Origin: Patagioenas fasciata
Taxonomy: Eukaryota; Chordata; Aves; Columbiformes; Columbidae
DNA length: 64,000 bases
NCBI RefSeq assembly: GCF_037038585.1
Contig: NC_092520.1
Span: 191,312,604 to 191,376,603, forward strand
Direction of reading: 5' to 3'
Position 1 is the stretch's first letter; each line of letters opens with the position of its first letter. Made by a program: the position numbers and the translations under genes. Below, one piece after another: positions 48,111 through 61,600 of this stretch. The notes beneath the pieces were generated by a model. The model ran no database searches, was not told the origin of the DNA, and saw only the letters and a list, made by a program, of their open reading frames with translations.

Positions 48111-51100
48111 AATCAGCCTCATCTGTGTGCTTAATTATTTGTATTACAGTCTGGCCTGCAAGATTCAAAATGAAACTGGGGACACATTGCACTGAGAATT
48201 TAATGTCTCATTTCCTTATTTCGTTCTAACTTGAAAATTTGCCTTTATAGTGAAAAGAAATTAAAAAACCCAACAAACCTCTAATAAAACAACCAAAATA
48301 ACATTAACAGCTTCTTTTCATTTATTTCAGTGAAAAAAATCCTGCCTTCCCACTACAATGAATGAGAGGAAATTGGGACAACTGTCAAGAGTCTAAGTAC
48401 CATTCAATCTAAAAGAAAAACTTCTCCTTTTCCAGTTTGTTTTAAACCAATGTTGTTTCACTGGCAGAAACAAAATAATGTATCAGATCCTCTGCCTGCA
48501 GATGTGCATGTTCAGCTATCCAAAGAAGCATGAAACAATTCGCAGTTGCACAGTATCATTTACTGAGCATCAAATGGCACATCTCAGTGATTCACAATTT
48601 TACTGAAGCAGAAATTGAGGCATACAGAGAGGAAGATCTGAATTTTTGAAAGAAGACTATAGCTGGGAGTGCTTCCATGTTAGGGGTTTAGATTTCAATA
48701 GTTCTTTTCCATTCTCTGAAAGTTTAGGTTCAACTGGCATAATGTTTGCTGCATTTGACTACAGCTGCTTTTACTAAGTGCCCTGGTGTTTGAGGCACTT
48801 TACCTCAGCTCTTTGTCTAAATTCCAACTGCAGGTATCATAAAATTGTGTCCAAAATTTGTGACTGATGATTTAGTACTAAATGACATAATGTAGATTGC
48901 CAGTAGGCTAAATGGCATTCAGAAAAAAAAAATGGATTTCCCCAGTTCTAACCTCTAGATTTTGCAACCCCACTCCAAGCTTTCCTGATGTACTCACAAA
49001 CCATCTCTGTGAAGAATTATATTTAGGAGCTTAATAGTTTAAGACCTGAAAGTGCTAAGGATGAAATGTTTTATCTCAAGTGTCTGCTTCATACAGAGAA
49101 AATCAGAAAAAGAGTGCAAAATAGTAATGCAAAGAATTGAACATCAAACCACACTGACAAGTGAACATCTGTCAGTGACACCTATCTCCGTGCTGGACCA
49201 AACGTTACATTGCAGTACAAATTTCTGCAACGGGAATGAGATCTCAGCTCCTCATCATGTGTCTCCTACTGTGTAAGCTGAGGCTGTTCAAACCAGAGTA
49301 TAAAATTACAAACTTATACAGAGAACATTTGAGGAGCAGTAACTTCTTCTACGTAGTCCTAAAGCTGCCTTAAAAAAGGCTTGTGGCAGGGTGGTAGGGT
49401 AGGTACGAGGCTACACAAGGGCTGGATAGGAGCAAGTGCAGAAGGATAAGTCATAGAGCTGAAATGTCTGACTGTCAACTGAAAAAAAATTGAAAAGTGG
49501 TTTGGCTAACATGGCTGGTGAGCACTTCGTTAATTTCAAAAATCAAAACTCACACTGCAATCTGATAGTCCCTACTTTGTATGCTTAAAAATGACCAAAT
49601 CTCACTGTCTATTTGTTGTACTATGCTGTCAGAGACATGACAGAAATACTCTTCAAGAATTATTGGTTTAACTAGGTGGTACACTTCTAGCAATAAACTT
49701 AATTAAAGTTTTAAAAATTCAAGCTTCACTTATGGAGATACTTAACCAGTTACTTGCATCAAAATTGATTCATTTAGATCTGAAGTTAAAAACAAACCCT
49801 GTTGCCTTCTGTGCTTTTTGTTTGTTTGTTTTTGCACATCATATTGCAACAGCAATTTCCAATTTGTTTATGAGAGGAGATTTTGTTAATGAAACAGCAT
49901 GCATTTGTTTCTATACCAACCATTCCATGCCCTTTGACATATGGGGTCTGTAGCCCTTTCTGGCACTACCTACATGAGCCAGCCAAAGAAAATGGTACAA
50001 GTGATGCTAATAACACTACGACTCAAGCGATAAAGTAGTGACTCCCTTTTCCTGCCTGAGGTGAGAGGACTAAAATGCCAGTGACCAGATCTAATTCAGA
50101 TTGGGAATATAAACGGTTTGCCTTTAAACACAGGAGGTTCACAGTCCTGTCACTCAGCCACGTGCTTTGTGACCTCTTATTCAGCAGACCATGCAATGGG
50201 CTTTGCCACATTTCTAAGGTCAGGCCGAATCTGAAGCCCACAGAAGATGGAAAAATTCCGATGCCTTTGAACCAGGTTGTCATTTCTAACTGATGTTGTC
50301 CCTTAAACACAGTTTTCATGGCAGGGAATCTGCTGCATAGCATGTATTACCCTCGGATAAAGGGGGAGAGGGGGACTACACTGTGTTGATGCATCCCTTG
50401 TCATGACAGAAACAAGGGATGCCTGACAACTGAAAGAAATCAATGCCAATTTGCTCAGAACCTCTTGGCAGTGCAGCAATTACTTCACTGATTAAATCAT
50501 CAGTTAACAGAGGTAAAATTCAAGTTAAATGAAACTTCACAACATCACTATGTAAAATTTGCTCTATTCTGTTTTCAAGCTGTTATGTGATCTGGTGAAG
50601 TCCTGCTTTATTCTCTCAGAGCCTGTTGCCATGGAAGTGACAGAAATATCACAAGTTAAGCACTATAGCCTCTATTTCCTAAACAAATAAGCAGCTTTTC
50701 CCTCTGCAGAGGACCACAAAAGGTACTTGTGCTGCTGTCAGATATGCATTGCACTTGCCAAATACTTTTAAGTACTGAGCTCAGCTCTAAGCAATTGGGT
50801 CACCTAACAGGAATGACCAGCTAGAAGGTGCTGCCTTGTGTGTGGGCAGAAGGGGGATGTTCTGGAGCTTTGGACTTCACAGTATTTCCAAATCAGATCA
50901 AGTCACCCCTCATTTCTGCTGTTTACTAGCAAGCAGGCCCTTTGTGAACATGAAGAAGAGGGGAAGCGAGGTGAGCTTCAGCTCGGGCAAAGCCTAAAGT
51001 CAGACGTCCAGGCAGACAACACAGTCCCCTGAACAAAGATGATGGAACAACAGAAGGCTCAACATTTGGCTGCCAAACCACTTCTATCCAGGATACCTGA

Positions 51101-53387
51101 TTTTTTGGAGAAGAGGGCTAACATGGCTTGATATGCTTTTCAGAAACACTTTGCATTTCAGAAAGCATAGGTACTGCTGCTGTGCCTGCTGTTTACACGG
51201 ACAGAGAGGGAGAGAAGGATACCTTGCCTGCCCACTCCCTAAAACACAAGATGACTAGAGGCAAGCCAGCGCTCCTGCAGAGGGGTGGACCTGAACGGCA
51301 CAGCAATGTGTTTGTTTTCCCTGCCTGAAATGCTCAGAACAAGCGAATGGAACTGGAGCAGTCTGACACTGCAGAGTCTTCCTCAGAGTCTGTTTTCAGA
51401 GAACAAATATTGCTGTACTCATTTTTTTTTGGTAGAGGCAGATCCTTTCTTAGAATAAAAGCTTAACTTGGAAAAAAATCTGTTTACAGGTTGTTTTTCA
51501 CAACATATGCATTCCTACTGAACAAAGTTTATGGTGACAGAAATGTGTCTGATATTCTGAAGCAGTTGCTATATTTTCCCATTTATTTATCTATGTATCA
51601 TTCTCTACAGCAAGAAAACTGGGAAGAAGAGAGGAATTTCATCTTCTTCTTTACAAGCTTCTTATTAAAACTTTTGCAGCATTTCACAAGTTTATAGAGA
51701 AGTCCTGTATCCTGTGCAGGTCTTTCAAACTCATTCTAGAGCTGCTGTATATGAGAAATATTTTTTTTCCCCATTCCTTCATTTTCTAACTTCAAATTTG
51801 AATTTATCTAGATGTGAGCAAGTACAGCTCTTTCCATCAGAAGAAGACTTACGGTTTGGCCCTTGACTGTTGATCCTTTCAGTTTTTTGGCTAAAATGTT
51901 TTTGAGCAGATATAGGTTCTAGGTTGCTTATGATTTTGGAGAGCTTACAAAAGTTGAACTTGAAAAATTAGGTGATGACTCATGATCTCCAGTCCTAACC
52001 ACTTTGACTAGGACTGAGAAAACTGAGCAAGGACAGGTTCAGTCAGTGAGATCAGCAGATGAGGTGGCTGTTGCTGGGAGCTGTGCTGTGAGTGGCACTG
52101 GAGCAGCAGTGTTTCTGAAATGTGGTGGGAGCACCACACTGAAGAAGGAGACATAAATCTGTATAATATTCTCATTAACTCTCCAGGTTTTGGAGGAAAA
52201 CTATTAATTTTAGTGTCTTGGCTAAACCGCGTGACCTATACAAGTGGTGTCATCTCAGATATAAGCTGTGTTATTCACTTAATTAGGCAATTTCACACCA
52301 TGCTGTAGTATACCAGTAAGTAGAGGTTATGTTCTGTCAAAAAGCTGCAGTTTTTCCACACACATGAAGCAATTTCCATCAACACATTTTGATTTGGAGA
52401 CCCTTTCTGTAACAGAAGCTCATATTAGTATTTGGCATGAAACGATAACCACCACAGCACCACAAGCAGATCAAGGTTACTAAGTTCCTTGACAGGACTG
52501 GAAGTACCTAGTAGGTAATTGTTTAAAGTTGGACTTATTGTTTAAAGGGAAAATATCATCCTCCTTCCAAATACGCTAAAATAATAACACACAATTACAA
52601 TAATCAACTTTTTTGATTTAGAAAACTAACAACAGACATAATCTTCCGCGCTGCAAGTGCCCTTTAATCTTCGTTTCCTACAAAGCATGCAAAGGGCTGG
52701 AGCGCAAATTATATTGCAGTTAAAGCTCTGTGCTAACACTTTGAGACAGGGGACCCAATATATTACAGTATCAAAGAACAGGAACATGTAAGCTATCATT
52801 TTGATCATTGTGTGATTTCCAGAAACAGCAATGGCTTCCCCATAAACAGCTTTTAGAATGAGAGTCCTGTTACACAGCAGATGAATCCAGCCCTGGATTT
52901 GCAGTAGACACACACTGCTGATTAGACAAGGTGCAGATTTTACTTAATGAGTAACGTGCAATCTTACTGACTCTTTTAAGTGAAACCTTTGGCAACTCCA
53001 GATGGAAAGAATGACTCTGCTGAAGGAGTCCTTCACCCTTCTGATAAGGTAAGGTGGTAGAAGTAACTAGCTCTTGTGTTAACCAAGAGTTTCATAACAA
53101 ACAGAAGATAGTAATTCATTAGGCAAAAACTTATGTCTTTCTAATTTTTAGACACCAATTTTATCCAGAGAAGAGTTTAAGATACTATAATTAGGAAAAC
53201 TAACCATTAATCTTTAGCTCATTTATTTGTTGCCAGAAATGTGTTTAGCCCAGTAATCTATGACCACTAAACCCTTTCTGCCCCCTTGAAATTCATAAAG
53301 TAATTATAAAAGCAATTATAGCAGAAATGGGTTCAAGTTGTGTCAGATCATGAACAAACTTTGAAGTCCCTGATATAGCCAATAAAG

Positions 53388-53420
53388 TTTTTTTTTTTTG
53401 GTTTTTTTTTTTTTTTTTGG
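53388..53420 (+). repeat. Poly(T) run
   Basis: Two T runs separated by GG. On the minus strand this is an A-rich tract followed by CAAA-type units (53430-53470). There is no element body attached that I can identify. Confidence 0.85.
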
Positions 53421-55674
53421 TGCTATTTAAGGCAAACAAAAACCCAAACAAACAGCAACAAAAACAAACAACCCCCACACACTAATTTCTCTCCATTTAG
53501 TTACCTATTAATCACTATTAGACCACACAAACTGGTAGCAGTAAGACATTAAGGTCTACATTCTGGCCTCAAAACCAAGCATAAAAAGTTCTGTGAAAAT
53601 CTAAATCAATGAAAATCGATGCAACTGCTTTACACTTGTTGTATAAGTACACATCCTTGAAAGCTCTACAAGTGAAAGCAGATCATCTATTTTGTTATTT
53701 AATACTAGCTACTTATAAAAAGATAGATGAAACCATTGTTTTTTCCATTGAGAGTTCAAGTGTCTGTTTCAGAGTTTCTGGGGTCCAATTCTCTTTGTGT
53801 GCATGGTAAGACAAATGCAGTACAGCTGCAGGGTTGCTTCCTCCCACTCCCTTTCAGCTACCTCAGAGTTTCTGGAGGGCAGCCAAAGTGGCAGCTCCTG
53901 TTGTAGTTCACAGACAACTCCAAGGAGTGGTTCAGGAAGAGAAGGTTGAAGACCTGGAGGACATTCCAAGGCAGTCCAGCGTCACGCAGGTGTGCACACC
54001 CATGCCAGCAGTGGTAAGTCTCTTGCTTTTCCTTTGGGGTTCAGGACTCTGATGACCACTCAAAAGTGTAAGGACTCTCACTGTCTATTGAGGAAAAGAG
54101 GGTGATCCATATTATCCATCCTCTTACACATTTCTTTTTCCTCTTTTTCTCTAAAGAGATGTGTTGAGACCACTGGGGACCTGGGGCATCCCCGTTCAAT
54201 TGCAGTCTGAAGACACAGAGTGAGAGAAGAAGGCCACAGCTGGATCTTGGTGCCCTCTGGGCATCTTCTGCCGTGGGCAGCCTTTAGGGGTCTTTGTAGG
54301 AGGATGTGAAACAGAGCACTCCTGAGCTTGCCCTCGCACCTGTTTTTAGCTGAACTGTGTTCAGACATTTAGAAACAGAAAACACACTGCCCACAGTGGA
54401 GCCAGTCCTGCCTCTCAGGCTGTCAGCAATGTGGTCTCTGACCCTGGCAAGGCACATGGCTGCTGGCATGCTTTGGTTTCCCCTTTCGACAGCTATAATA
54501 AAAATCCTTCCCCAATATCCCTGTAATGTGTTGAGACATCAGTGTTCACAGCTATCTGCTTTGCTCCTTTGCCAGGATTTTATTACTCAGTGGCAGGAAT
54601 GACAGACCCAGACGAGCACCTGCATCTCAGCTACTCTAGTGAAAAATCTGATATATTACATTCTTGGTGGAAAAAGAGAGCACAGCAGTATGAACTTAAT
54701 GAACAGCTGAGGCACAAGCATAGGTGAATGAAAGGCAGGGTAGATAGGGACAGTAATATCTCAAATCATGTCAGTATGTTTCAGTGAAAGATACCTTTTA
54801 AACAGCTAAATTGATGACTCTGCTATCTGTACATGTCCATATTTATCCAGAATAAACAGGATACACAAAATTACAAATCAAACACTACATCAGTAAGTCC
54901 TTAACTTATTCATGTCACAAAAGTACTTTTATGAAAGCTTTTGTTTTAATGTTGCAAACATTATTTTTGCAGTTTTCATTAACTAAATAGGGTTGCATAT
55001 GATGTCATGGTGACTGTACGCTACTTTATGTAAGTTCTACACAACTAGTTAACGGAGTATTAAGACAGACTGAAAACAGATTTCCCAGTCTTCCACTGGA
55101 CACCCCCATTGCCACTAACAAAGCAGAAAAGATATGAACATCCAGTAAACTATCTTCTATCACGGCAATAATGAATGATTTATGAAACTAAGCTCAATTA
55201 CAATAGTTCAAGAACATACCAGGTCTGTGTGGTAAACAGAAATCCAGCCAATCGGGAACAGAGAACCTGTGTTCAAAAAGGAGGCACACAAAAAGCTGAG
55301 GGGAAGACAAGGAAGCCGCTTGATTTGTGGGACATCAATAGCAGATGTTTTGCTCTTGGGCTTAGTCACTGTCATAAGTCTCCTTTCCACCCACACAACT
55401 AGGAAGACTAACAAAAACACTGTCCCACATTGTAGAAATGAGACTACTTACTTAGGAAACCACTCCTCATCAAGGTCTCATTTCTTTTATTTTTTTTTTC
55501 TCCTCTCTGCACCTGAAAAATGTTTAAGACTTTAGAAAACTGAGTTCAGAAGAAACAGCTCTTTTCTCCTTGAATTTCTGTTAAGTTTTGATAGAGATCA
55601 GACCAATCTGAGAGCAGAACCTTTATTAGCAAACTGAAGAAGATCAGGTTCCTGTACTGGAAGATACTAGACAC

Positions 55675-55985
55675 CACTGGATTTTTTGGCACTGAAGGTG
55701 TTGTTTCAATTTGGGTTTTGTTTCTCACTATCCAACCTATTTTAATTGGCAATAACTTAATCTTCCATAAGTCTGATTTGCCCATGATGGTGACTATAAA
55801 TATTTTCCCTGTCTTCATGTTTACCCACAAGCTTCTCCATCTCATTTTCTCCCCATGTCCTGTTGAGGAGTGATAGCGCAGCCAAGGGGGGATCTGGCAG
55901 TTGGTCAAGGTCAACCCAGCACAGGATGCAACATAAAAATCAGCCTGCAGGCACAGGGGCCCGTGCCTCACTTATGTGAGTTGTC
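55675..55985 (+). repeat. Dispersed repeat, copy B (probably LTR-derived)
   Basis: Better preserved partner of 13525-13760, with the same word order: 'tcactatccaacc', 'attttaattggcaataa', 'ttccctgtcttc', 'tcattttctcccca', the exact 14-mer gtcctgttgaggag (55857-55870) and 'tggcagttggtcaaggtca'. Because stops are rare on its minus strand it gives a 141-codon open frame, the second longest in the window. That frame is best explained by the repeat. Confidence 0.68.
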
Positions 55986-56246
55986 TCATCCTCCTTTTCA
56001 AAGTAAGGATCAGATTATCATTACAGTTGCCCCCACAATCATCATCACCTGCTGAGACTGCTGCTAGTTTTTTCTGCTAGCAGTGACCCATATCCAACAT
56101 TCAGGCTTCTTGTATCTCTGAGTATCTTAGGAGCTAACTTCCCATGGTCGTTTCTTGTTTTTCAGCAACTCTTTTTTCCCCTGCTTGACCCCAGCTTATG
56201 CTGAAATAATTACAGAGCCCTCTAATGCCTGAACAATAACCCATCT

Positions 56247-56273
56247 GATTGATTAATTAATTAATTAATTATT
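56247..56273 (+). repeat. (ATTA)n microsatellite
   Basis: About five tandem ATTA units flanked by GATT and ATTGG. Short and simple. Confidence 0.85.
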
Positions 56274-56489
56274 GGGCTCCCAGAAGGTGGAGACAATTAT
56301 TTCATTGAATTTCCCCTTGACAGATGGAATGACTTCTCTTCCTTTACTGCCTACATGAAAATACTACCCTTGAACTATTTCTGTTGTAATTGTTTCATTG
56401 TAAGTCATTGCTGGGTTTCCACATGGTTTATGAAATACGTAATTTTAGAAGCAGAGACACCAACAGACCAGGACACAAAGCACACCTGG

Positions 56490-56745
56490 ACACAGTGAGC
56501 TCTAGGAGAGTCCACAGGCTCAAGGGGAGGCTGGACAAATTAATGGACTATAACTATAACTGGAATACTAAATATAAAGACACTACCTCTGAGGCTGAGG
56601 AAGTCCCTGAGCTTAAGTGGTGGAGACTGGTGGAACATCTACAGGAAGTACTTGTCATACTCATGCCACTGCTGGAGACAGGATCCTGAGCTGGGTGGCC
56701 TCTGGTTCCTATATATCATCAATATTGAACAAAATCTCTTCCAAT
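56490..56745 (+). mobile_element. Ancient CR1-like LINE 3' fragment
   Basis: The block 'cacaggctcaaggggaggctggacaa' leads to 'ccactgctggagacaggatcctgagctgg' and 'gtggcctctggttc'. It matches in order the 3' region of older amniote CR1 subfamilies, in which a 'ctgttggagacaggatactgggctagatgg' phrase is typical. It is much more diverged than the bird CR1 copies above. A 99-codon + strand open frame overlaps it and is explained by it. Confidence 0.55.
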
Positions 56746-57954
56746 TTTTGTTGAATGTAGATAAAAGCCACAAGAAAGCTGTCTTCTATAAATCAAGCCC
56801 TTTGGAATAGCCCTCCTCTCTTCTAGCTATCAGTTACTTGACTATTATGTCAATTTTCAATGTCACATTCATGTAACTTGCTTTGAAAGGGAAATTCATA
56901 AAACAAGTCCTGGTGACAAAGACAACGTGCCTTTCTAACATAGCATTTTTTGTGTAGATCAAATGCCAGCATTCTTTGAGGTTTCAAAAAACATTTGGGA
57001 AAAATATTACAGCAGGGAGATCACCTCTGATAGCTACATGCCAGCTTTTTTTTTTGTTTTCCAGGTCAGGTTTGAATATTTCAGGAGGAACAGCTTCAGA
57101 CAGCATTTAATTTACCTATTTGACTGCATAGTGACAACCAGAAATGAAGGGTAGGAACTATTGTTGGTCTAGTTAAGTAGTTGACTTTAAGTGTTCTTCT
57201 GTATCATTGTCCTATGACACAGATCAAGATCAGAAAACATTTTTTCATGTGACACACGTAATTCTGTCAAAATGATACCTTTTTGTTAACTAATAGAACA
57301 TGCAAAGTCATAACAAAACATTACAGAATAGAGAATTAATGTGTTATTTTTACAATTTTTTTACCAATTTATAATTTCTCTTTTATTATTTCCCAGCTTT
57401 TCATAACATTTAGCAATTCACTCCGTAGTTGGATTGCCCAATGAGAACATTTAGTATCTTTTATTAATTGCAACAGAATCCAACACATTCTGAATGTTTT
57501 AAGGCTTCTGGAATCATTGAGATGACCATAAACATGCTCAGACCTAAACAGTACATTAGCATGTACTTCTAATGACTTTATATGATTTTTTTCCCCTTTT
57601 TTTGTACAAACTTCATAACTATTCCAGAGGTACCTGGAAAACGAGGGATGCTAGCAACATTACCTTGTCTCTGTTAAGATGCTGTCTGCATCCTAGGTTA
57701 TGAGTTTGAAAAGTTACATTTATTGCCATGAAACCAGATACAATTTTGTGATCAGTTTGGACAAGTACCTATCTTGCTTTGTAGCTCTATCAGCTGTCCA
57801 TGGCTAAAACAAACATATGAGTTAGCATTAGTCAACATAATTCTCACAGGCATGAGCTGACACTAGAGGGAAAATGAATGTCAATCCCTCCATTCTCATT
57901 TGTGATACTACATGTGAACAAAGTGATGTATTTTGAAAAGACTTTTCAAGACCT
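56746..57954. other. Intergenic, nothing recognised
   Basis: AT-rich. One weak exon-like stretch near 57065-57152 was rejected. Confidence 0.5.
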
Positions 57955-57979
57955 TTTATTTAGTGACTTACATTTTATT
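57955..57979 (-). terminator. Candidate polyadenylation signals of the ATP6AP1-like gene
   Basis: Two AATAAA hexamers on the minus strand, at 57979-57974 and 57960-57955, about 475-495 nt past the stop codon. A weaker ATTAAA lies nearer, at 58344-58339. Assignment is by position only. Confidence 0.4.
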
Positions 57980-58449
57980 AGTTCTGTATTTTTCTGGATG
58001 GTTTCCTCAAGAGAAAAAATGACAAGACACAATTCAGTCTTCTTAAGACGTAGCATCAACATGATATACTTACTAAAGAGCTTTTAGAGACACCAGTAAT
58101 TTCAATAGTTTCCTATCAAATACGTTATTTATCCTTCTTATTTTTCTCTGTTGTGACATCTTTTCTTTGCCGATATCAGTTAATCTGAAGGCATTTTGTA
58201 CTAGTCTACCAGCCAGATAGAGTAATAACCTCTACAGCCTCACCTCAGACCCTTAACACAGATACCTATTAACAAATGACGGTAATAACAAGTAGAATTA
58301 TTATTGTTGCTAAACATAAGGACCCTTTGTACATGTGGTTTAATTACCTCTTTCTGCTATGATATCTATACATACTATGAAGTAAAAGGTTATAAAAATC
58401 ATTAATATCACACCGAGAAAAGCCATAGCAGCATTAAATCAATCTGTGT

Positions 58450-58659
58450 CTATTCTGTCTGGGGAACTGACAGAGCTGGACCTTTGGGATCGTCAAATCT
58501 GCTGTTTGTTGTAAGCTGCATGATCATATGAATTCCATAGGTCAGGATCCATAGTAAAATTATGGATGTCACCAAGCCCATCCAGATTCCAGGAGTGAAG
58601 AAGCTTGTACAGTCACTTGCATAGGAAAACTGGTTGTTTTCAATGTTGAAGCCTTGAAT
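58450..58659 (-). CDS. ATP6AP1-like last exon
   Basis: 69 codons plus TAG (58452-58450). Acceptor ATTTTCAG|ATTCAA, phase 0. Encodes the hallmark FSYASDC, the membrane span (about residues 25-50 of the exon) and a cytosolic tail ending VPQTE. Confidence 0.94.
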   Translation of the reverse strand: MQGFNIENNQFSYASDCTSFFTPGIWMGLVTSIILLWILTYGIHMIMQLTTNSRFDDPKGPALSVPQTE

Positions 58660-61600
58660 CTGAAAATGAAGAAGGGTGTAAGTAAACATGGAATGTAGGC
58701 CCTACTCTCAGGATGTGTGCTGTAATTACAAAAAATGCACTTGTCAATTACCACTCACACTCTACCCATTAAAAGAGAGTGAGAACAAAATCATCTGCAT
58801 AACCATTATGCAGCTTCCCTTTTCATCCAGGAAATTAAAAACATAGAATTAATTTGTTTGGCAGGAGGTAACTTCAGAAACATGTGACTTTTAGAAGTGA
58901 AGTCCCAAGGGGATCTGTGATCAGTATTGCTCAAGGACCACTTTAGAATAACTCAAATCACTCTTAGGCGTAAGAGTTAAACTCCACCCAGATAATGAGA
59001 TATGTTAATGCTAATAATTCCTTGACAAGCAGAACTCCTGAAACGTACTTTAAAAAGCATCTAATGAAAATTACTTTTTTGGCTGAGTTTTAGTGAAAGT
59101 TCAAGGACAAAACAGTTGTGAAACCTTTCTTACTCCATCCTTAGATATCAGAGACTCAAAACAGGAGGGAGGATTTATTTTATTGAGGTATGGGATCTGT
59201 GTTGTCTATTGACATATGAAACCCATATGAGTTTTTCCAGCACTTAGAAAAATCTGTAATATCTTTCCTTTGACTGGATTCTTGAGGTTTTCTACTGACT
59301 GAGCTCCTGTCATATAATTTCCTCAGAAAAATCAACTAATTTGTGGGTCTATTCTCTGCCTACCCACCAATTTTGCAGAAAGCAGCAAAGAATGGAATGC
59401 CTTTGAGATCACCGCCCTTCTAAAATCTTGTTAAAGCCAGTCAAAGGATTAGAAAACTATGAAGAATGGGAAGACAATCGCCCCTCTACACACATGCTCA
59501 GAGTGACACAAACACTGATTCCTGCAGAAGGAAAGGTATCCAAACGATGGAAGAATTAATGTGATCTGTGGTTCTGAATCTTTCTTAAATAATATTATGA
59601 AGAAAAATGAATACTAGAATTTTTATGTATTTACTGATTCTTTGAAATGGCTGTGTAAGGAAAGCACCAAAAAACATAAATCCACCAGTAAAAAAACAAG
59701 AACTTATTTTCTATAAAATATCATAGAATAAAATAAAAAATGATTATTTTATATAAAGCACTTCCCTCACCAGGCAATAAGAAAGGAAGAAGATCATGGG
59801 TTTCTCGTTTTCTGTGTGCCCATTCCATCATTACTGTATGCTTTACAATAAACTAAACGGAAAGCTTTGTGGTAATAAAGGAGTTTGTACTTCCTAGGAA
59901 AGGTGTTGGTACAAACATTGGAAAAAGTAGTCTATGGTTTGCGTAAAATGCTACATGAGTAAGCACTCTGGCTCGGGCATCTAAAGTAAATGTGTACTAA
60001 ATATGTGTGTCAAGACCAATGTCTATACCATACAAAATGCTGATTAATAAAGCTATTATCACATGCAGAACTAAGGGCTATTTAGGCACTGTGGAGGTGC
60101 AGACAACTGCAGCAATTGAAGCTTTTCTGGGCCTCTTAGAAGAAACTTTACCAGTCAGATCATGGTGGCTAACTTGCAAATACTGCCTGCTCTCACCATA
60201 GGCAGAGTTCTGATTAAAGCAGGATTAGTGGAAGTAAGCTTTTGGGTTAGATAACTGTTTGCAGAGTTTTATAGAATACAGGTGAATACCAAAGCCTTTG
60301 GTTGTTAAGCTATTTCTTTGACAACAGATGAGGAAGTGAACAGGCGTCATGAAATGTAGTCTGAAAGACTTATTTACAATAAACACAAAAAAGTAGGTGA
60401 TGTCATTTGCATTCACAAAATGCATTGAAATTCTAGAACACAATACACACTTGTTGCTACATCTACAAAAACTCTCTGGAGCCCTTAACAGGTAGATTTT
60501 ATATTTAGAAAAGTTTTAGCACTTCCGTTTTAGAGTCAGAAATACTAGGGGTTTTTATGCCAATCCTATTGTGTTTTTTTTTAAGCAGAATTATGCTTAT
60601 TGAACCTTCAAGGTGAAAGCTTTAATTGTACATTCTTAAAATGCTGTGTCTACTTTTAGGTGGGAGATAAAGTATATGCAGGGTTCTTTTATTGTTTTTC
60701 TAAAGCTTTATCATTTCTGTGGGGGTGTTAGATCCCAGGTGGGAGATGAAAATGTGACTTCAAGCAGTATTTCTACCTATAGAAAAGTTAAAAATACTTA
60801 CATGTGGTTGTTTAATTTTTATGAATGTAAAAGCATTTTGGATACAGACCTCTGTACTGTGGAAGTTTTAATTTTAGTGTTTGTATCAGCGTCATTTGTA
60901 TTGGTTATACTAGTCTGCATTTACTTGAAATTTTTAAAATATTTTTGAATGGAGTTCTCTCCTCATTTGACCTTTGACAAAGCCTTCAAGTAACATCTGT
61001 TCTTTTAATAATTCCTAAGTGTACACTGAATAAGTAATTTTTAAACTTAGAAATATTTTAGCCAAAAAGAATACTAATATTCTTGATTTTAAAATTTTTG
61101 GCAGTTTTTCTTAGAAACAAAAGGTCTTCTAAACCACTATGACACATACAGAAGAAAAGTAGTGCTTTTGATGGCAGCCTTCTCTTTAACTTCATAGACA
61201 ATTGTGAGCTCCTCAATAGGATAGAAGGTATGGTAGAACAACCATTCCTGTTACACCAATGACAAAACCAACAAAGCCTCCCACCAAAACCAGAGCAGTT
61301 TTCATACTGTGTGTAGCTATGAGTGGTGACATCACAGGCTTACCTTCCTGTGTAGCCTCATCTAGGTGTTCCTGCTCTGGCAGGGGGATTGGACTAGATG
61401 ATCTTTCGAGGTCCCTTCCAATCCCTAGTATTCTATGATTCTATGGGCACACCTAGAAAGCATCCGACAGAGGTTCTTTAGATGGTAGTGACTGAGCCAG
61501 CTTCAGAACTAAAGTAAAAGGCTCCATCAGTTCAGCCTTGCCTTGGAAATAGCTGTGCAGGGCTTCACTGTGCAGGTTCTGTGTCCCTCTAATATAAAGA

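Larger units (their letters stand above)
39063..55674. other. Long intergenic interval
   Basis: No gene recognised over 16.6 kb. Simple repeats are annotated separately. GC-richer patches at 41.1-41.4, 44.7-45.0, 45.7-46.7 and 54.2-54.5 kb contain overlapping open frames of up to 120 codons on both strands. That is the expected effect of lower stop density and is not evidence for genes. A T-rich run lies at 53388-53420. Confidence 0.5.

Noticed and set aside
52626-52913. 95-codon minus-strand frame with hydrophobic, Cys-rich sequence
   Set aside because: No splice sites in phase, no recognised receptor or transporter motif, and length within chance.
55546-55971. 141-codon minus-strand frame
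   Set aside because: Coincides with the dispersed repeat copy B.
56390-56689. 99-codon + strand frame
   Set aside because: Overlaps an ancient CR1-like 3' fragment.
57065-57152. Exon-like stretch with acceptor TTTTGTTTTCCAG and a GTAGGA donor
   Set aside because: Only about 29 residues, with no partner exon in matching phase found nearby.
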